In this document: positions 13,336-14,980 of the stretch, one piece after another | How positions within the stretch are numbered: the first letter of the stretch is position 1 | Layout of the letters: each line of letters starts with the position of its first letter | DNA from: JBIOJM01 sp044450785 | GTDB lineage: Bacteria > Planctomycetota > Planctomycetia > Isosphaerales > Isosphaeraceae | DNA length: 14,980 bases | Direction: 5' to 3' | Assembly (NCBI GenBank): GCA_044450785.1 | Contig: JBIOJM010000257.1 | Coordinates: forward strand, 1 to 14,980 | Notes under the pieces: model-generated | What the model was told of the DNA's origin: nothing | Databases searched by the model: none | The model's input: only the letters and a program-made list of their open reading frames with translations | Translations under genes and position numbers: made by a program

Positions 13336-14042
13336 GGGTAATCTCCGATCCACTCCGGCGTGGTTAACAGCGACTCGGCGAAAAGGTCGAACCGCGGCGC
13401 GCCGGGCGCCGAGATCGCCTCGCGCACCTCGTCCAAATCGGGAATCAGATGCTGCTGCAGGTGAAGAGTCACCATCCGGCAGTCGGGTCGGGACGCGCAG
13501 AGATGGCGGGCATAAGCGCGGGCCAACCGGCTCTGGCTGCCGTCACCGGTCCGCTGCCTGGCTTCCTGCACGTTCATGAAAAGCGCATTCGCCAGGGCCA
13601 ACTGCCGCTGGTGCCGCATCCGAGGACCGGCCACCTCTCGCCCCGGCAGGCGCACCGTCTCCTCAGGCCGGCGGTCGCCAAACCTGAGCGTGGCCGTAAC
13701 AACCGGCGTCGGCGACGGCTCGGCGTAAAAGCGGTAGGAGTAACCGGCGTCGACCAGGTCGTAGTACGGCAAGAACAGGTCGGCGATCGTCCGTTCCAGC
13801 ATTGACGAGGGAGGGACTCCGAGTGCCCCGGCGAGCACGGCCGCGAGGTGAAACATGAGCGCGAGACTCACCGCGACCCGTGCCGGGCCCGGCCACGTGC
13901 CCTGTCCCCTCGTCTTCGTGGAGGGTCCATCGCCCGACTCGCCCGCCCTTCGATCCCGCGCGGCCCCTCCAGCCGGCGGTGCCGAAGACCCGATCGCGGC
14001 CGAGGCCGTAGCACCCGTACGACCACGTGATCTGCTCGTCAT
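13320..14042 (-). CDS. Single-TM protein paired with HTTM
   Basis: A 240-residue protein with a disordered, Arg/Gly/Ala-rich N-terminus (1-52), one membrane helix (about 55-76, ARVAVSLALMFHLAAVLAGA) and an outside domain. The domain begins MLERTIADLFLPYYDLVDAG and continues YSYRFYAEPSPTPVVTATL, RLPGRE, RMRHQRQLALANAL, with two cysteines in LCASRPDC (181-188). Proteins with an F-PY-x-YRFYAxPxPTPV start next to an HTTM gene are, from memory, a recurrent planctomycete pair; the role is unknown. A GGGAGG ribosome binding site lies 5 bases before the ATG. The last 16 bases overlap the HTTM start, so both proteins are probably made together and may form one membrane complex (inference). Confidence 0.8.
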   Translation of the reverse strand: MTSRSRGRTGATASAAIGSSAPPAGGAARDRRAGESGDGPSTKTRGQGTWPGPARVAVSLALMFHLAAVLAGALGVPPSSMLERTIADLFLPYYDLVDAGYSYRFYAEPSPTPVVTATLRFGDRRPEETVRLPGREVAGPRMRHQRQLALANALFMNVQEARQRTGDGSQSRLARAYARHLCASRPDCRMVTLHLQQHLIPDLDEVREAISAPGAPRFDLFAESLLTTPEWIGDYPCDGF

Positions 14043-14261
14043 GCCGGCCTCCCGGCCCCTTCACTCGAAATGGGGGAATCGGGCCGAGCCATCGACCAGG
14101 CCAGCCGTACCAGACGTGCCGTGGAATCCTCGACTGCTCAACCATACCCGCAACGATCCCTCCCGGCCAGAAACTCTCGGAATTCGCCGTCACCGCATCC
14201 CCGGTGTCAACAGTGCCCAAATTATCCAGTCGCGTTTTTCCAGCTATTTTAACTTTTCCAG

Positions 14262-14291
14262 TTGAATCTAGGGTATCCTTGTTAGTAGAAT
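14262..14291 (+). promoter_or_regulatory. Candidate sigma-70 promoter for the Cys/Tyr-rich gene
   Basis: TTGAAT (4/6 to TTGACA) and TAGAAT (5/6 to TATAAT) are separated by 18 bases. Transcription would start near 14298, giving a leader of about 55 bases before the ATG at 14352. Confidence 0.4.
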
Positions 14292-14297
14292 CTAGGG
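14264..14297. repeat. Direct repeat GAATCTAGGG, 24-base period
   Basis: Exact 10-base copies at 14264-14273 and 14288-14297 overlap the candidate -35 and -10 boxes. Their 24-base period is close to two helical turns, as in tandem regulator sites; a regulator is inferred, not known. Confidence 0.45.
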
Positions 14298-14351
14298 ACT
14301 TTGAGTAGAGTTTAATTGATTCTCCTCGATTTCGCACCTGGGAGGGATACA

Positions 14352-14980
14352 ATGCAGGGAACTGTTGTGATGTTGATGGCCCTCAGCGGTCTGGGCTGTC
14401 ATAACAAATGCTACGACGTGGTTTACGCCCCGCCGACCTATGGTTGCTTTGGCGGCGGCTGCTACGCGAACGTGTACCCCAACTACGTCGCCCCGTCGTC
14501 TTATTCCGGCTGCTATACGAGCGGCTACAGCGGCTGTTACTCATCGTGCTACGCAGGCGGCTTCGGCGGCGGCTGTTACGGCGGCGGCTACTCGTCGTGC
14601 TATTCGAGCGGCTATGGCGGCGGCTACGGGGGCGGCCATCATGGGTGTGGGCTCCTGGCGAAGCTCTTCGGTTGCTGTGGCCACGGTAAGCACAGTTATC
14701 ACGCCTACGATAGCTACGGTGGTGGCTATGGCTACGAATCGCCTTACGACCCGCCGATCTTCGGCTATGCGTTGCAGTTCAATTACGGCGTGCCGGTCGT
14801 TGGCGAGACGTCACCGAGCTCGATCCCGTCCGAGGCGGCTCCTCCGGTTCCACCGAATCCGGTCCCGTCGGAGCCGGCTGCGACTCCGCCCAAGCCGGCG
14901 GTCCCAACGCCCGATACGTCCACCCCACCCACTCCGCCCCGGCCGACTCCGGTCGTCCCGGTCCCAACTCCGCCCAAGCC
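14352..14980 (+). CDS. Exported Cys/Tyr/Gly-rich protein with proline-rich tail (3' end missing)
   Basis: Frame from ATG (GGGAGG 6 bases upstream) open to the window edge: 209 codons plus two bases. Residues 1-16 (MQGTVVMLMALSGLGC) look like a short export signal, perhaps ending at a lipoprotein cysteine, though GLGC is a poor lipobox and there is no basic n-region. Residues 16-110 are low-complexity with 12 cysteines, mostly as GCY or SCY (C20, C32, C37, C54, C62, C66, C75, C83 and others), between Gly-Tyr stretches. HHGCGLLAKLFGCCGHGKH (96-114) is followed by YDSYGGGYGYESPYDPP. From 153 on it is Pro/Thr/Ser-rich with PPKP, PVPT and TPP units. No enzyme domain is visible. The composition suggests a cross-linked or aggregating surface or envelope protein (inference). 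Other plus- and minus-strand frames here are repeat shadows. Confidence 0.78.
   Translation, partial: MQGTVVMLMALSGLGCHNKCYDVVYAPPTYGCFGGGCYANVYPNYVAPSSYSGCYTSGYSGCYSSCYAGGFGGGCYGGGYSSCYSSGYGGGYGGGHHGCGLLAKLFGCCGHGKHSYHAYDSYGGGYGYESPYDPPIFGYALQFNYGVPVVGETSPSSIPSEAAPPVPPNPVPSEPAATPPKPAVPTPDTSTPPTPPRPTPVVPVPTPPK

Larger units (their letters stand above)
14043..14351. other. AT-rich divergent promoter region
   Basis: About 310 bases lie between the single-TM gene (-) and the Cys/Tyr-rich gene (+). Roughly 14220-14335 is clearly richer in A+T than the rest of the window and carries short direct repeats (TTTTCCAG at 14236-14243 and 14254-14261; GAATCTAGGG twice) plus a candidate plus-strand promoter. 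A minus-strand TTGACA (14205-14210) has only a poor -10 partner. I see no gene: the minus-strand frame running through here continues antisense-like into the neighbouring gene. Confidence 0.55.

Noticed and set aside
13663..14352. A 229-codon minus-strand frame reaching into the AT-rich spacer
   Set aside because: It overlaps the single-TM gene in another frame and has no recognisable domain; the overlapped frame has a TM helix, a good ribosome binding site and coupling to HTTM.
14408..14689. Leu/Arg-rich 93-codon frame
   Set aside because: Out-of-frame shadow of the Cys/Tyr/Gly-rich gene, which has a ribosome binding site and an export signal and stays open to the window edge.

Overview
The window looks like a chromosomal piece of a high-GC planctomycete, most likely from the Isosphaeraceae/Gemmatales side. 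This rests on family content rather than any marker gene. The content includes an ECF sigma factor fused through one membrane segment to a seven-repeat WD40 domain, a second ECF sigma behind an Rrf2 regulator, an HTTM membrane protein with a one-TM partner, a Uma2 nuclease, a periplasmic tandem M16 peptidase, and long glycine-rich repeat proteins.

Layout. Positions 2-1315 (+) hold the 3' end of a glycine-rich, beta-helix-like repeat protein. Positions 1609-2369 (-) hold a small conserved-looking gene overlapping an AbiEii-like nucleotidyltransferase, whose C-terminus is cut off by an in-frame TAG with the rest of the reading frame intact behind it. Positions 2494-5403 (-) encode a secreted M16 peptidase. 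From 5753 to 6577 (+) runs a two-gene module: an acidic 102-aa protein and a HEPN-like protein that has lost an obvious start, apparently through a small frameshift. Positions 6726-9119 (-) encode the ECF-TM-WD40 protein, and a VOC/glyoxalase-fold protein is divergent from it (9328-9759, +).

Positions 9830-10939 (-) form an Rrf2-ECF sigma operon with no gap between stop and start. Positions 11074-12126 (-) hold a 120-aa Cys/His protein followed by Uma2. Positions 12334-14042 (-) hold the single-TM protein and the overlapping HTTM gene. An AT-rich divergent promoter region (14043-14351) then leads into a Cys/Tyr/Gly-rich exported protein with a proline-rich tail, which runs off the right edge.

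There is no single large pathway. The region reads as a patchwork of regulators, envelope proteins and small accessory modules. Signs of decay or recoding (the TAG and the HEPN frameshift) fall in the two toxin-antitoxin-like modules. A 42-bp imperfect repeat with a G/C hairpin occurs in two intergenic spaces, with a shorter core in a third. No tRNA, rRNA, CRISPR array or insertion sequence was seen. All functional calls come from motif recognition; no database search was possible.
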